A stretch of DNA of 44,338 bases from Gemmatimonadota bacterium. Lineage in GTDB: Bacteria > Latescibacterota > UBA2968 > UBA8231. How positions within the stretch are numbered: the stretch's first letter is position 1; every line of letters begins with the position of its first letter. The stretch covers positions 1-44,338 of the forward strand of contig JABHFS010000199.1 in the NCBI GenBank assembly GCA_018672475.1, written 5' to 3'. Positions 17,649-26,389 of this stretch are shown piece by piece. The notes under the pieces are model-generated. The model saw nothing but the letters and a program-made list of their open reading frames with translations, was not told the DNA's origin and did no database searches. The position numbers and the translations under genes are program-made.

Positions 17649-17682
17649 AAAAGGCCGCTCCGGTAATCCGGAGCGGCCTTTT
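17649..17682. terminator. Bidirectional terminator between the AraC fragment and slyD
   Basis: A perfect 15-pair stem (aaaaggccgctccgg with ccggagcggcctttt) encloses a TAAT loop. The flanking A and T runs make it a terminator in both directions. It serves slyD on the minus strand, whose stop is about 28 bases away. Confidence 0.9.
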
Positions 17683-17709
17683 GTTTTGCTGTTATCTTAG
17701 AATATCTGA

Positions 17710-18195
17710 CTAGTGGTCGTGTCCTCCAGGTCCGTGCACATGACCGTGCGATAGTTCTTCGGCAGAGGCGTCTCTAACGTCGAGAATCTCGACTTCGAAG
17801 CGCAGGTTCTTACCAGCAAGCGGGTGATTGGTATCGAGGGTGATATTCTCACCGTCAACGGCGGTGACCTCAACGATCTGATGTCCTTCGTCGTCGTCCT
17901 GGGCTTCAAATTGCATGCCGACCTCGATTTCGACGCTGTCATCGAATTGATTGCGGGCGACGGTTTGCACACCTTCTTCATCCCGCTCTCCGTAACCTTG
18001 TTCGGGCGGTACCTCAACGGCGACTTTGTCTCCTTTACCACGTCCTTCAAGGGCCGTTTCTAGACCGGGGATAAGTTGGCCGGTACCGTGAATATAGGCC
18101 AGTGGACTATCCTCTTCCGATCGATCGATGAGTTGGCCCTGGTCGTCGACTACCTCGTAGTTCATGGTAACGACTTTTTGCTCCGAGATCTGCAT
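17710..18195 (-). CDS. slyD: SlyD-like FKBP-type peptidyl-prolyl isomerase
   Basis: This cytoplasmic foldase has chaperone activity and, in many members, metal binding. The 161-residue protein begins MQISEQKVVTMNYEVVDDQG. It has the FKBP core motifs (GTGQLIPGLETALEGRGKGD and PPEQGYGERDEE) and the IF-domain insertion typical of SlyD (about residues 75-125, ending in TLDTNHPLAGKNLRFEVEI). The C-terminal tail is rich in histidine (HGHVHGPGGHDH), as in metal-binding SlyD, though much shorter than in E. coli. The start lies divergent from rlmKL with about 80 bases between them. Confidence 0.92.
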   Translation of the reverse strand: MQISEQKVVTMNYEVVDDQGQLIDRSEEDSPLAYIHGTGQLIPGLETALEGRGKGDKVAVEVPPEQGYGERDEEGVQTVARNQFDDSVEIEVGMQFEAQDDDEGHQIVEVTAVDGENITLDTNHPLAGKNLRFEVEILDVRDASAEELSHGHVHGPGGHDH

Positions 18196-18276
18196 GTAAT
18201 GCTCCGCGTAAAAGGTTTTACCCCAAGTTTAGTAGGACCCGCTCCCAGGGTCAAGCACTTTTTAAGGCGATAATAA

Positions 18277-20460
18277 GTGAACGATTTACACTACTACTAC
18301 GCAGCAGCTCCGAAGGGTGTCGGTGACTTACTGACGGCCGAACTAAACGAGATAGGCGCGCAAAATGTGCGTCAGCAGGGGACGGGGGTTTCTTTTGCCG
18401 GGCCCCTCGAAATCGGATATAGAGCTTGTTTGTGGTCGCGGCTGGCCAGTCGGATTCTGTTGCGCATCGGTGAGTTTCCCGCTCCGACGGCCGAGGCGCT
18501 TTACGAGGGCGTGCAGCAGATCGATTGGCAAGAACACCTTGATCCAGAGGGTACTTTGGCGATTGAGTTTGTCGGCTATAGCCGCGATATACGCAATAGC
18601 CATTTTGGCGCGCTTAAGGTCAAAGACGCGATCGTTGATCAATTCCGAACGGCATGCGGGTTGCGGCCGTCGATCGATATAGGGCGCCCCGATTTGCGTG
18701 TTCATACGAGACTGGACCGCGACCGGGTTCAGCTTAGCCTCGACCTGGCCGGTCAGAGTTTGCACCGTCGTGGTTATCGCAGCGAAACCGGTCCGGCCCC
18801 ACTAAAGGAGAATCTCGCGGCGGCCATTCTCCTGCGCGCTGGCTGGCCAAGTGTCGCCGCTGCGGGCGGGACGTTGATGGACCTGATGTGCGGCACAGGA
18901 ACACTGCCGATTGAAGCGGCGTGGATTGCCGGCGATTGTGCTCCGGGTTTGTTGCGCGACTATTTTGGTTTTAGCGGCTGGCAAGGGCACGTGCCCAAAC
19001 TATGGGGCAGGTTGCGCGAAGAGGCGCTCGCTCGCCGGGAAGAGGGTATAGCCAAATTGCCCGAGATCATCGGTTATGATATGAACCCGCGGGCCGTACA
19101 ACAGGCTAAGACGCATGCCGAGCGGGCCGGTTTGCAGCAAGTCGTGTATTTTGAACAACGGGCGCTCTCTAAGACTCCCAAGCTCTCTAATCCCGCGGGA
19201 CTGGTCGTCGTCAACCCGCCCTATGGCCAACGGCTGGGCGAGGTCACAGAGTTGGGCGGTCTCTATGCGGAATTGGGCCAAGTGCTCAAGCGGAATTTCC
19301 AAGGGTGGAAGGCGGCCGTCTTCACCGGCAACCCGCAACTTGGACATGCTCTAGGTCTAAGGGCCCTGCTCGACAATAAGCTCTATAATGGTCCAATTGA
19401 ATGTCGGCTGTTGCGTTTCGAGGTTGAAGAGGGGTATTTCACCCCGGACCGAATAAAGTCTCCTCCTATTGAGGATGCCACCGCAGAGGCGAAGGTTGCC
19501 GATAGTGATTCGTCTGGTACTGAGATGTTGGCCAATAGATTGCGCAAGAACCGCCGCATTCTCGGTCGTTGGGCCCGGCGTGCAAACATCGCTTGCTATC
19601 GACTCTACGATGCGGACTTACCAGAGTACGCGCTGGCGGTTGACTTGTATCAGGGCGAGCAATTGTGGGTGCACGTGCAAGAATACCAAGCGCCACGCAG
19701 TATCGACCAGGACAAAGCTCGTCATCGTCGCGAAGAAGCGCTCGTGACCATAGCGGATGTACTCGAAATTTCTCCTGAGCAGGTCTTTCTAAAGGTTCGG
19801 CATCGGCAAAAAGGTCATTCGCAATACGAGAAGATAGAACAAGGCGGTGCTTTCTGCGAGGTGCGCGAAGGCCCTTGTCGTTTGTTGGTCAACTTCGCCA
19901 ATTACCTGGACACCGGTCTCTTCCTGGATCACCGCCTCACCCGAGAATTGGTGGCGAAATTGGCGCAGGGGCGCAGCTTTTTAAACTTATTTGCCTATAC
20001 GGGCGTGGCTACAGTCCGCGCAGCGATGGAGGGGGCCGCATCTACGACTAGCGTTGATATGTCGCAAACCTATCTCGACTGGGCGCAGCGCAACCTCGAA
20101 CTCAATGACTTGCACGGCCACGAGTTGGTGCGGGCAGATTGCCTGGAGTGGTTGGCGCGCAAGCAAGGAGCGCGATACGGGGTGATTTTTCTCGACCCGC
20201 CGACCTTTTCTAACTCTAAGAAAATGGACCAGGATTTTGATGTTCAACGCGATCACGTTGAGTTGATCAAACGAGCGGTCGCACTATTAGAGGAAGACGG
20301 CGTATTGATCTTCTCCAATAACTACCGCCGCTTCTTAATGGATAAAGATCGCCTGACGGGGCTGAATCTGGAAGACATCACCCGGCAGACGATCCCGAAC
20401 GATTTCGAACGCCGCCCGAAAATTCACAATTGCTGGAAAATTACGAGGATGTCGTCCTGA
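18277..20460 (+). CDS. rlmKL: Bifunctional 23S rRNA methyltransferase RlmKL
   Basis: The 727-residue fusion methylates two guanines of 23S rRNA: G2445 at N2 (RlmL half) and G2069 at N7 (RlmK half), by E. coli numbering. A THUMP domain covers about residues 45-155. The RlmL methyltransferase follows (SAM site MDLMCGTGTLPIEAAW near 205, catalytic NPPYGQRLGE near 315). After a linker comes RlmK (SAM site FLNLFAYTGVATVRAA near 570, catalytic LDPPTFSNSKKM near 645). The start is GTG 18277, with AAGG at 18264-18267 spaced by 9. Fusion of the two enzymes is known in Gammaproteobacteria and some other groups. The 3' end overlaps the next gene. Confidence 0.95.
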   Translation: MNDLHYYYAAAPKGVGDLLTAELNEIGAQNVRQQGTGVSFAGPLEIGYRACLWSRLASRILLRIGEFPAPTAEALYEGVQQIDWQEHLDPEGTLAIEFVGYSRDIRNSHFGALKVKDAIVDQFRTACGLRPSIDIGRPDLRVHTRLDRDRVQLSLDLAGQSLHRRGYRSETGPAPLKENLAAAILLRAGWPSVAAAGGTLMDLMCGTGTLPIEAAWIAGDCAPGLLRDYFGFSGWQGHVPKLWGRLREEALARREEGIAKLPEIIGYDMNPRAVQQAKTHAERAGLQQVVYFEQRALSKTPKLSNPAGLVVVNPPYGQRLGEVTELGGLYAELGQVLKRNFQGWKAAVFTGNPQLGHALGLRALLDNKLYNGPIECRLLRFEVEEGYFTPDRIKSPPIEDATAEAKVADSDSSGTEMLANRLRKNRRILGRWARRANIACYRLYDADLPEYALAVDLYQGEQLWVHVQEYQAPRSIDQDKARHRREEALVTIADVLEISPEQVFLKVRHRQKGHSQYEKIEQGGAFCEVREGPCRLLVNFANYLDTGLFLDHRLTRELVAKLAQGRSFLNLFAYTGVATVRAAMEGAASTTSVDMSQTYLDWAQRNLELNDLHGHELVRADCLEWLARKQGARYGVIFLDPPTFSNSKKMDQDFDVQRDHVELIKRAVALLEEDGVLIFSNNYRRFLMDKDRLTGLNLEDITRQTIPNDFERRPKIHNCWKITRMSS

Positions 20461-21509
20461 AAATCACCGAAGTAAAAGCTATCTATCCCCGCTATCGAGT
20501 TTTACCGGGCGCTTGGCGCCAGCATTTCTGGCAAATCGCCGTGCGTATCGACACCGATGCCGGCGTTAGAGGATGGGGTTATGGCGGGGGCGGCGTGGCC
20601 GCCGTGGATGTGGTCAACCTCCACCTGCGTGAATTGCTTGTCGGGCGCACCTTGGGCAGTATCGAAGACATCGCCGATTTGTGGGACACGCAGTATCAGG
20701 CGAGCTTGCCCTATGGTCGCAGCGGCATCGCGGTGATGGCGATTAGCGGCGTAGACCTGGCGCTGTGGGACGTGCTGGGTCGGGCGGAAGGTCAGCGCGT
20801 TTGCGATCTGTTGGGAGGGCAACGGCGAAATACGGTCCGCGCCTATGCTACTGGGCCGGATTACTCGTGGTATCGCGATTTGGGTTTTGACGCGCACAAG
20901 TCTTCGCAGACCCGGCAGGCTAGCCCAGAGGCCGACACGGAGCGCATACTCGAATGGGCCGACGCCGCGCGGCAGGGATTGGGTGACGAGGCGCTGTTAA
21001 TGATCGACGCCTATATGTCATGGACGCCCGAATTTGCGCTAAGCCTAACACGGCAACTTTCGCAGCACAATATATATTGGTTCGAAGACGTATTGCTGCC
21101 CGATGACCTGGACGGTCTTGCGGCGTTGCGCCCGCAAATCCAGCCCGTGTTATTGGCGGGTGGCGAACACGAATTTACCGCGCGCGATTTCACCCATATT
21201 GCCCGGGCCCAAGCGTTGGATCTGTGGCAGCCGGACATTACCTGGTGCGGCGGGTTGACCGCAGCGCTGCGTATCGCCGAGCTAGCCGAACAATACGATG
21301 TCCCCTTAGTGCCGCATCGCGGTGGCGAGATCTGGGGATTGCACTTTTTGGCGGCGGGTTATGGCGAGGATCTAGCGGAAAAAGTCATGGGCAAACGCGA
21401 GGCAAAACGCGATGAATTATGGCTTGGCGAGCCCGTTTCGCAAGACGGTCGCCTGGTTGTGCCGGAAGGTCCGGGTTTTGGTGTTGAAATAAATGAGGAA
21501 CTGCTGTGA
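20430..21509 (+). CDS. Enolase-superfamily dehydratase, L-rhamnonate-dehydratase-like
   Basis: This is a member of the mandelate racemase subgroup and probably dehydrates a sugar acid. Metal-ligand acids are visible in order: LMIDAYMS (Asp), WFEDVLLPDD (Glu) and AGGEHEF (Glu). The QPDITWCGGLT segment and the late VPHRGGEIWG histidine resemble rhamnonate dehydratase (RhmD). The first domain includes ISGVDLALWDVLG. The outer start is TTG 20430, inside rlmKL. A CTG at 20457 would overlap the rlmKL stop, has GAGGA upstream, and gives the family N-terminus (KITEVKAIYPRYR). I cannot decide between them. The gene is translationally close to rlmKL but functionally belongs with the oxidoreductase that follows. 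Confidence 0.85.
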   Translation: MLENYEDVVLKITEVKAIYPRYRVLPGAWRQHFWQIAVRIDTDAGVRGWGYGGGGVAAVDVVNLHLRELLVGRTLGSIEDIADLWDTQYQASLPYGRSGIAVMAISGVDLALWDVLGRAEGQRVCDLLGGQRRNTVRAYATGPDYSWYRDLGFDAHKSSQTRQASPEADTERILEWADAARQGLGDEALLMIDAYMSWTPEFALSLTRQLSQHNIYWFEDVLLPDDLDGLAALRPQIQPVLLAGGEHEFTARDFTHIARAQALDLWQPDITWCGGLTAALRIAELAEQYDVPLVPHRGGEIWGLHFLAAGYGEDLAEKVMGKREAKRDELWLGEPVSQDGRLVVPEGPGFGVEINEELL

Positions 21510-21527
21510 GCGCAAAAGGGAAGACAC

Positions 21528-22631
21528 ATGGCTAAAAAGAAATATCGCGTCGGCGTGGTCGGTGGTGCCGGCACTTGGGGGCGCCGCTATTTGGGTGCGT
21601 TTGCCGAGCGGGAAGATTGCGAAGTAATTCTCGTGGATCGAGCAGGGGATAGGGCTCGCCAATTCGCTGAGCATTTTGGTATCGAGACCGTATTGGATAA
21701 TCTGGACGACTTGCTCACGGATAAAGTACCCGATGTTGTTTCGACGATTTTGCCCGTGAGCCAGACCCATGGTGCGGTACTCGCCTGTGCCGAGGCTGGG
21801 GTCAAAGCGATCTCCTGCGAAAAACCAATGGCCGTCGAACTGAGCCACGCCGATGAGATGGTTGACCTCTGCCGTGAAAAAGGGGCGGCCTTTGCTTGTG
21901 GTACGGCCTATTGGGAAGTGCCGCAGTTAATCGAGACGGCCGAGTGGATTGCGCAAGGGCATATCGGCACATTGCAGCAGGCGGCCATCCCTGGTGGATT
22001 GCCCAAGGAGTTGAGCGGGGCCGGTTGCGTACAGCTGACTCAAATGCGCCTAGTGACTGGGATGGAGGTGGAGTGGGTCGAAGGTTGGGTTTTGCCGCCC
22101 GCAGGTGGCTGGACCTTACCCGAGGGGGCGGCTGAGCACGAGATCGACTGCCCGGCCTATGGTCGTTTGGGTCTTTCGGGCGGGATTGTCTGCGAGATTC
22201 CAGCACCCCGTGCGGAAGCGGATATGAGTTGCCGAGTTTGGGTCGAGGGTGAGCAGGGTCAGGCGTGGATGAACGCGCCGATGCCCACGTTAATCCGTGG
22301 CAAGGGGCCGGAGTCGACACCGGTCTATCCTGATTTTTTCACAGGTGAGCGACTGGGGCCTTTTAAGTCGATTGCCGCACAGCTCGTACAGGCGAGTGAG
22401 ACGGGAGGGGAGGTCTTGTGCAGCGGGCACGATTATCGACAGGCACTGGAGATCGCGTTGGCGTTGAAATTGTCGGCACGTAACGGACACAAGCGTGTGT
22501 ACTTGCCCTTGCCGGACCGATCGCTGCAGATTTATCCGCATGTATACCGATTGCAGGGAGGGGATATTGCAGGGTGGGAGAGTATCGGGTATACGGGGCC
22601 TCCAGAGGTGGAAGGGAAGCCGAAGCGGTAG
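21528..22631 (+). CDS. Gfo/Idh/MocA-family oxidoreductase
   Basis: This NAD(P)-dependent sugar or sugar-acid oxidoreductase has 367 residues. The N-terminal Rossmann fold starts RVGVVGGAGTWGRRYLGAFA. The family's EKP motif appears as AISCEKPMAVELSHADEM near residue 105, where the lysine is catalytic. The C-terminal alpha/beta domain follows. A ribosome site (AAGGGAAG) precedes the ATG, and the gene begins 18 bases after the dehydratase stop, so the two are likely one operon acting on the same sugar pathway. The exact substrate cannot be told from sequence. Confidence 0.87.
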   Translation: MAKKKYRVGVVGGAGTWGRRYLGAFAEREDCEVILVDRAGDRARQFAEHFGIETVLDNLDDLLTDKVPDVVSTILPVSQTHGAVLACAEAGVKAISCEKPMAVELSHADEMVDLCREKGAAFACGTAYWEVPQLIETAEWIAQGHIGTLQQAAIPGGLPKELSGAGCVQLTQMRLVTGMEVEWVEGWVLPPAGGWTLPEGAAEHEIDCPAYGRLGLSGGIVCEIPAPRAEADMSCRVWVEGEQGQAWMNAPMPTLIRGKGPESTPVYPDFFTGERLGPFKSIAAQLVQASETGGEVLCSGHDYRQALEIALALKLSARNGHKRVYLPLPDRSLQIYPHVYRLQGGDIAGWESIGYTGPPEVEGKPKR

Positions 22632-22643
22632 ATCTAAGCTCCT

Positions 22644-23081
22644 ATGACGGCAAAAAACAGAGAAGGCCAGTACGGCTCCCGTCCGCGTCGGGCATTGTTT
22701 TTTTGTTTGGGGTGTTTGTTTGTCGGCTTGGGAGCGGTCGGGGTGATATTGCCGTTGATTCCGACGACGCCGTTTTTGCTACTGGCGGCGGCTTGTTATG
22801 CGCGTTCTTCCAAACGTTTTTACGATTGGCTATTAGCCAATCGAATTTTTGGCCCGACGATTCGGCATTGGCAAGAATCTGGTAGCGTGGCGCTCAGGAC
22901 TAAGGTCGTGGCCATAACGTTGCTCGTGCTAACCTTGGGTTCGTCGGTGGTGTTTTTTGTGCCGCTGTGGCCAGTGAAAATATTGTTGGTGGCGATTGGG
23001 GCTTGGGTGGTTTATTTCTTGGTACGGTTGCCTACGGAGCCTTCTCTGCCAAAATCAGCTACGAAGAGAGATCGCGTTTAG
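22644..23081 (+). CDS. DUF454 (YbaN-family) small inner-membrane protein
   Basis: The 145-residue protein has a basic N-terminus and two hydrophobic parts: ALFFCLGCLFVGLGAVGVIL then PLIPTTPFLLLAAACYARSS, and two more helices near residues 85-125. The PLIPTTPFLLLAA and SSKRFYDWLL motifs with the following HWQESGSV are typical of DUF454. The function of this family is unknown. Its stop overlaps the stop of egtD on the other strand by four bases, a tail-to-tail arrangement with no room for a terminator. Confidence 0.88.
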   Translation: MTAKNREGQYGSRPRRALFFCLGCLFVGLGAVGVILPLIPTTPFLLLAAACYARSSKRFYDWLLANRIFGPTIRHWQESGSVALRTKVVAITLLVLTLGSSVVFFVPLWPVKILLVAIGAWVVYFLVRLPTEPSLPKSATKRDRV

Positions 23082-24076
23082 CGAAGAGGCCGCGCAAGAT
23101 TCAGGCTGAAGTGTTGTTGCGGGTCTATAAACTGCTTTTCCAATTCAAAACCCGCGGCTTCGAGCAGGCCGGGAATGTTTTCGATTCGGTACTTATGCGA
23201 GTTTTCGGTGTGGATGTACTCGCCTTCGACGAAGGGAATCTCTAGCTGTAAATTATCGATTTTTACAGTCTGTGCCGAGAGACTGAGTAGATGCATTTCT
23301 ATCCGTCCTCGGCCTTCGTTGTATAGGGCGCGATGTGCAAAACCGGACAGATCAAAGTCGCCGCCTAACTCGCGGTTGATTCGGTCGAGTAGGTTGAGGT
23401 TAAAGGCGGCGGTCACGCCTTGTGCATCGTCGTAGGCTCGCTCGAGCACCTGGCGGTCTTTATGTAGATCCATGCCGATCAGCAGGCGGTCGGTCTCGCC
23501 GCTGAGCGTGTTGGCTACTTCGCGTAGAAACGGGACCGCCTCGTCGGGCTGAAAATTGCCCACGGAGGAGCCGAGCCAGAGAGCTAGTTGGGGGCCTGGT
23601 ATTTCGTGCTGCAAATGCGCCAAACCCACCTCGTAAGGTGCGGCCACGCCGAGAACTTCTAAGTTTTTATAGGTTGCCAATAACTCGAGCGCGCTCTCTT
23701 CCAATGCGCTCTGGGAAATATCTATCGGCGCAAAGAGCAGGTTGGGCTGGTGTGCGAGCAATGCCTCGATGATCAGTTGGGTTTTAATCGCGCTGCCGCT
23801 GCCCAACTCGATCAGGGAGACCGGTTCGTCAAAGAGTGAGGCAATCTCTGTGGCGTGGGCGGTGATGATTTCTGTTTCTGCGCGTGTGAGATAGTACTCG
23901 GGCAACTGACAGATGGTTTCAAAAAGCTCGGAGCCGCGTTGGTTGTAGAAATGGCGGCAAGGCAGAGTTTTGGGCGTGGCGAGCAGACCTTGGCTGACGT
24001 CGCTGGCAAAGTTGTCGAGCGCGCACTGAACCTCGGTTTCGATCAGTGTAAAGCGATTGGTGTCAAGCGTGGTCAT
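23078..24076 (-). CDS. egtD: L-histidine N-alpha-methyltransferase EgtD (ergothioneine biosynthesis)
   Basis: EgtD adds three methyl groups to histidine to give hercynine, the first step of ergothioneine synthesis. The 332-residue product begins MTTLDTNRFTLIETEVQCAL. It shows the DUF2260-type pattern: SELFETICQLPEYYLTRAE, SAM-binding LIELGSGSAIKTQLIIEAL, APIDISQSAL, WLGSSVGNFQPDEA and IGMDLHKD. The end includes the substrate-pocket region (IHTENSHKYRIENIPGLLEA). The ATG at 24076 overlaps the egtB stop (ATGA), so translation is coupled. The frame remains open upstream inside egtB, but that is an egtB shadow. Confidence 0.93.
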   Translation of the reverse strand: MTTLDTNRFTLIETEVQCALDNFASDVSQGLLATPKTLPCRHFYNQRGSELFETICQLPEYYLTRAETEIITAHATEIASLFDEPVSLIELGSGSAIKTQLIIEALLAHQPNLLFAPIDISQSALEESALELLATYKNLEVLGVAAPYEVGLAHLQHEIPGPQLALWLGSSVGNFQPDEAVPFLREVANTLSGETDRLLIGMDLHKDRQVLERAYDDAQGVTAAFNLNLLDRINRELGGDFDLSGFAHRALYNEGRGRIEMHLLSLSAQTVKIDNLQLEIPFVEGEYIHTENSHKYRIENIPGLLEAAGFELEKQFIDPQQHFSLNLARPLR

Positions 24077-25410
24077 GACAGATCCTCCGCCAGGCGGATA
24101 CCAGTGAACTGCCAGCGCTTGTCGGTTTTGAAGAAGTTGCGGTAGGTCGGGCGGATGTGGTCGCGCGAGGTTGCGCAGGAGCCACCGCGCAAGACCATCT
24201 GGTTGATCATGAACTTGCCATTGTACTCGCCCAAGGGGCCGGCGATCCGGCGATAGCCCGGATAGGGCAAATATGCGCTGCCGGTCCATTCCCAGACATC
24301 GCCCATCAGTTGATGCAGTCCACCTTGCGCCACGCCGGGCGGGCCTGGATGCAGTCTGTCGTCGTCGAAGAAGCAACCATCTGCGGGATCGGCACCGACC
24401 TGCTGGGCCGCCATCTCCCATTCGACCTCGGTAGGCAGGCGCTTGCCCGCCCATTGCGCAAAGGCCTCCGCTTCGTAATACGAGATGTGGGTGACCGGGG
24501 CTTGCAGATCCAATGGGCGCAGGCCGCCCAAGGTGAACTCGCAGTACTCGCCTTCGTCTTCTTGCCAGTAGAGCGGCGCCTGCCAGCCCTCATCGTTTAT
24601 CGCCTTCCAACCGTCTTCAAGCCAATGGCGAAAATCGCGGTAGGCCCCGTCGCGGACAAACTCGAGATACTCGCCATTGCTCACCAGGCGATTGTGCAGG
24701 CGATAGGGGGCAGTATAGGCCTGGTGCGGAGGGCCTTCGTTGTCGTAGGCGAAACCCGTGCCCTGCCAGCCGACTTGTTGCAAACCGCCGGCGAAATCGA
24801 TAAAGCGATCGGATAACTCGATCGCTTTTGCGGATTCACCTATGGAAAGGTCTCGGCGATAAGCGGGTTTTTCGGGGTTGCAAGCGAGAATATACTTGAG
24901 GTCGGTGATGAGAAGTTCTTGGTGTTGTTGCTCGTGGTTGAGGGCCAAGACCAATAAATGCGCAAAGTCGGCCCATTTAGCCTCCTCTACATCTTCGATG
25001 AGTTGCATCATCTGTTCGTCGATATAGGCGCGATAAGTGAAAATTTCTTTGATGGTTGGACGCGATAGCGTGCCGCGCAGAGGGCGTTCGATACGGCTAC
25101 CGAAAGAATCGTAATAGGAGTTGAGAACGAATTTGTAATGCGGGTTGAAAAATTTATAGCCGGGAATTCGCTCGTCGAGGAATACGGCCTCGTAGAACCA
25201 ACTGGTATGGCCGAGGTGCCATTTGGGTGGACTGATATCGGCGATGGGTTGGGGTACGTAGTCTTCGAGAGCTAGGGGGCGGCAGATGCTTTCGCTAAGG
25301 CGCCGTACTCGTTGGTAGTAGGCCTTGAGTTCGTTACGGTGCACATGTTCTCCCGGATGAGAAGGGTGGGCTTGAGTCTTGAGTGTGGTGAGTTTATGTG
25401 ACTTAGTCAA
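24073..25410 (-). CDS. egtB: Ergothioneine biosynthesis sulfoxide synthase EgtB
   Basis: EgtB is a non-heme iron enzyme that joins hercynine and a thiol substrate by oxidative C-S bond formation. The 445-residue protein has an N-terminal DinB-like domain carrying the iron ligands: WHLGH (His65) and the pair in NHEQQHQE (His159, His163). The C-terminal half is a formylglycine-generating-enzyme fold (YEAEAFAQWAGKRLPTEVEWE, GDVWEWTGSAY, VLRGGSCATSRDHIRPTYRNFF, GIRLAED). It is followed by egtD with a 4-base overlap. No egtA, egtC or egtE is next to it. That hints at a cysteine-using EgtB or at unlinked partner genes; the thiol substrate is inference. Confidence 0.93.
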   Translation of the reverse strand: MTKSHKLTTLKTQAHPSHPGEHVHRNELKAYYQRVRRLSESICRPLALEDYVPQPIADISPPKWHLGHTSWFYEAVFLDERIPGYKFFNPHYKFVLNSYYDSFGSRIERPLRGTLSRPTIKEIFTYRAYIDEQMMQLIEDVEEAKWADFAHLLVLALNHEQQHQELLITDLKYILACNPEKPAYRRDLSIGESAKAIELSDRFIDFAGGLQQVGWQGTGFAYDNEGPPHQAYTAPYRLHNRLVSNGEYLEFVRDGAYRDFRHWLEDGWKAINDEGWQAPLYWQEDEGEYCEFTLGGLRPLDLQAPVTHISYYEAEAFAQWAGKRLPTEVEWEMAAQQVGADPADGCFFDDDRLHPGPPGVAQGGLHQLMGDVWEWTGSAYLPYPGYRRIAGPLGEYNGKFMINQMVLRGGSCATSRDHIRPTYRNFFKTDKRWQFTGIRLAEDLS

Positions 25411-25481
25411 GGGGCTATGATCGCTTGGAGAAGGGGTGTTTGTTATATTGTTTGACGCGGATGGGCGTTCGGGGTAATTCC

Positions 25482-25542
25482 CATCGCTCAGCGATGCATG
25501 CCCTGCGGGTACTTGCAGGGCATCCCTGGCCTGCTCCGAGGG
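25482..25542 (+). repeat. 61-bp structured repeat, copy 1
   Basis: It aligns without gaps to 27947-28007 in the same orientation. Shared blocks include CATCGCT at the start, GCCCTGCGGG in the middle and CATCCCTGGCC near the end. A short stem (TGCA 25495-25498 with TGCA 25514-25517) has base-paired counterparts in copy 2 that differ at two pairs on both sides, so pairing is preserved. This copy lies between egtB and the solute importer, and no other copy was noticed in the window. Confidence 0.7.
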
Positions 25543-25607
25543 GGATTACAAATTCAATAATCATAGAAGGAGTTGCAGGATATGGCCTCCTCGACGCGAA
25601 GCTTTAA

Positions 25608-25613
25608 TATAAT
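25608..25613 (+). promoter_or_regulatory. Candidate -10 element of the solute importer
   Basis: A perfect TATAAT lies 29 bases before the ATG at 25643. No -35 hexamer is found at 16-18 bases upstream, so the site may be weak or need an activator. Confidence 0.3.
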
Positions 25614-25642
25614 GATGAACGCTAAAATAAAAACTAACGCAC

Positions 25643-26389
25643 ATGCTCGAGCTTAGAGGCGTCGCGAAAAAGTTCGGCGGACTGCCTGCTTTACAGCCAA
25701 CGGACCTAGAGGTCACGGCTGGGCGGACGACTGTGTTGATCGGGCCGAGTGGGTGCGGTAAGTCGACCTTGTTGCGGTTGATGATCGGGTTGATCGAGCC
25801 GGATGCCGGGTCGGTGCGTTTTGAGGGAGAGGCGTTTGCGCCGGAGAATGTTTTGGCGTTGCGGCGGCGGATGGGGTATGTGATTCAGGACGGGGGGCTC
25901 TTCCCGCATTTGACGGCACGGGAAAATGTGGGATTGATGGTGGGGCATTTGGGATGGGATGAACAACGTATCGCGGCGCGGTTGGCCGAGTTGGTGGAGT
26001 TGACGCACTTCCCCGAGGACGGATTAGAGCGCTATCCGGTACAATTGTCGGGTGGGCAAAGACAGCGGGTGAGTTTGATGCGGGCTTTGATGTTGGATCC
26101 GGCTTTGCTTTTGCTCGATGAACCCCTGGGGGCGCTCGATCCGATGGTCCGTGCGGAATTGCAGACTGAGCTGCGACGGATCTTCCGCACCTTGGGTAAG
26201 GGTGTAGTGTTGGTTACGCACGATATGGGGGAGGCGGGGTTCTTTGGCGATGAGATTGTCTTAATGCGCGAAGGACGCATCGTACAACAGGGGGAATTCG
26301 CGGATTTCCTGCAACGGCCAGCCGAACCTTTCGTGACGCAGTTCGTCAATGCGCAGCGCAGTCCACTAGAAGGAAGAGAAGACGTATGA
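25643..26389 (+). CDS. ABC transporter ATPase for glycine betaine/osmoprotectant uptake (OpuCA-like)
   Basis: The 248-residue ATPase powers the importer encoded by the next gene. It shows Walker A GPSGCGKST, the Q-loop region MGYVIQDGGLFPHLTARENV, signature LSGGQRQRVSLMRAL, Walker B LLLLDEPLGALDP and the switch histidine in VLVTHDMGEA. It lacks the C-terminal CBS pair present in longer OpuCA or ProV proteins, so it may not sense ionic strength the same way. The stop overlaps the next start (ATGA) by four bases. Substrate assignment comes from the adjacent binding domain. Confidence 0.87.
   Translation: MLELRGVAKKFGGLPALQPTDLEVTAGRTTVLIGPSGCGKSTLLRLMIGLIEPDAGSVRFEGEAFAPENVLALRRRMGYVIQDGGLFPHLTARENVGLMVGHLGWDEQRIAARLAELVELTHFPEDGLERYPVQLSGGQRQRVSLMRALMLDPALLLLDEPLGALDPMVRAELQTELRRIFRTLGKGVVLVTHDMGEAGFFGDEIVLMREGRIVQQGEFADFLQRPAEPFVTQFVNAQRSPLEGREDV

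Noticed and set aside
21802..22320. 172-codon minus-strand open frame rich in Pro and Arg
   Set aside because: It is the antisense shadow of the Gfo/Idh/MocA gene, with composition typical of a shadow.
24077..24454. 126-codon N-terminal extension of egtD
   Set aside because: It is an alternative frame of egtB. ATG 24076 overlaps the egtB stop and gives the family N-terminus.
24157..24816. 219-codon plus-strand open frame
   Set aside because: It lies wholly antisense to egtB, has no recognisable motif or ribosome site, and arises from egtB codon bias.
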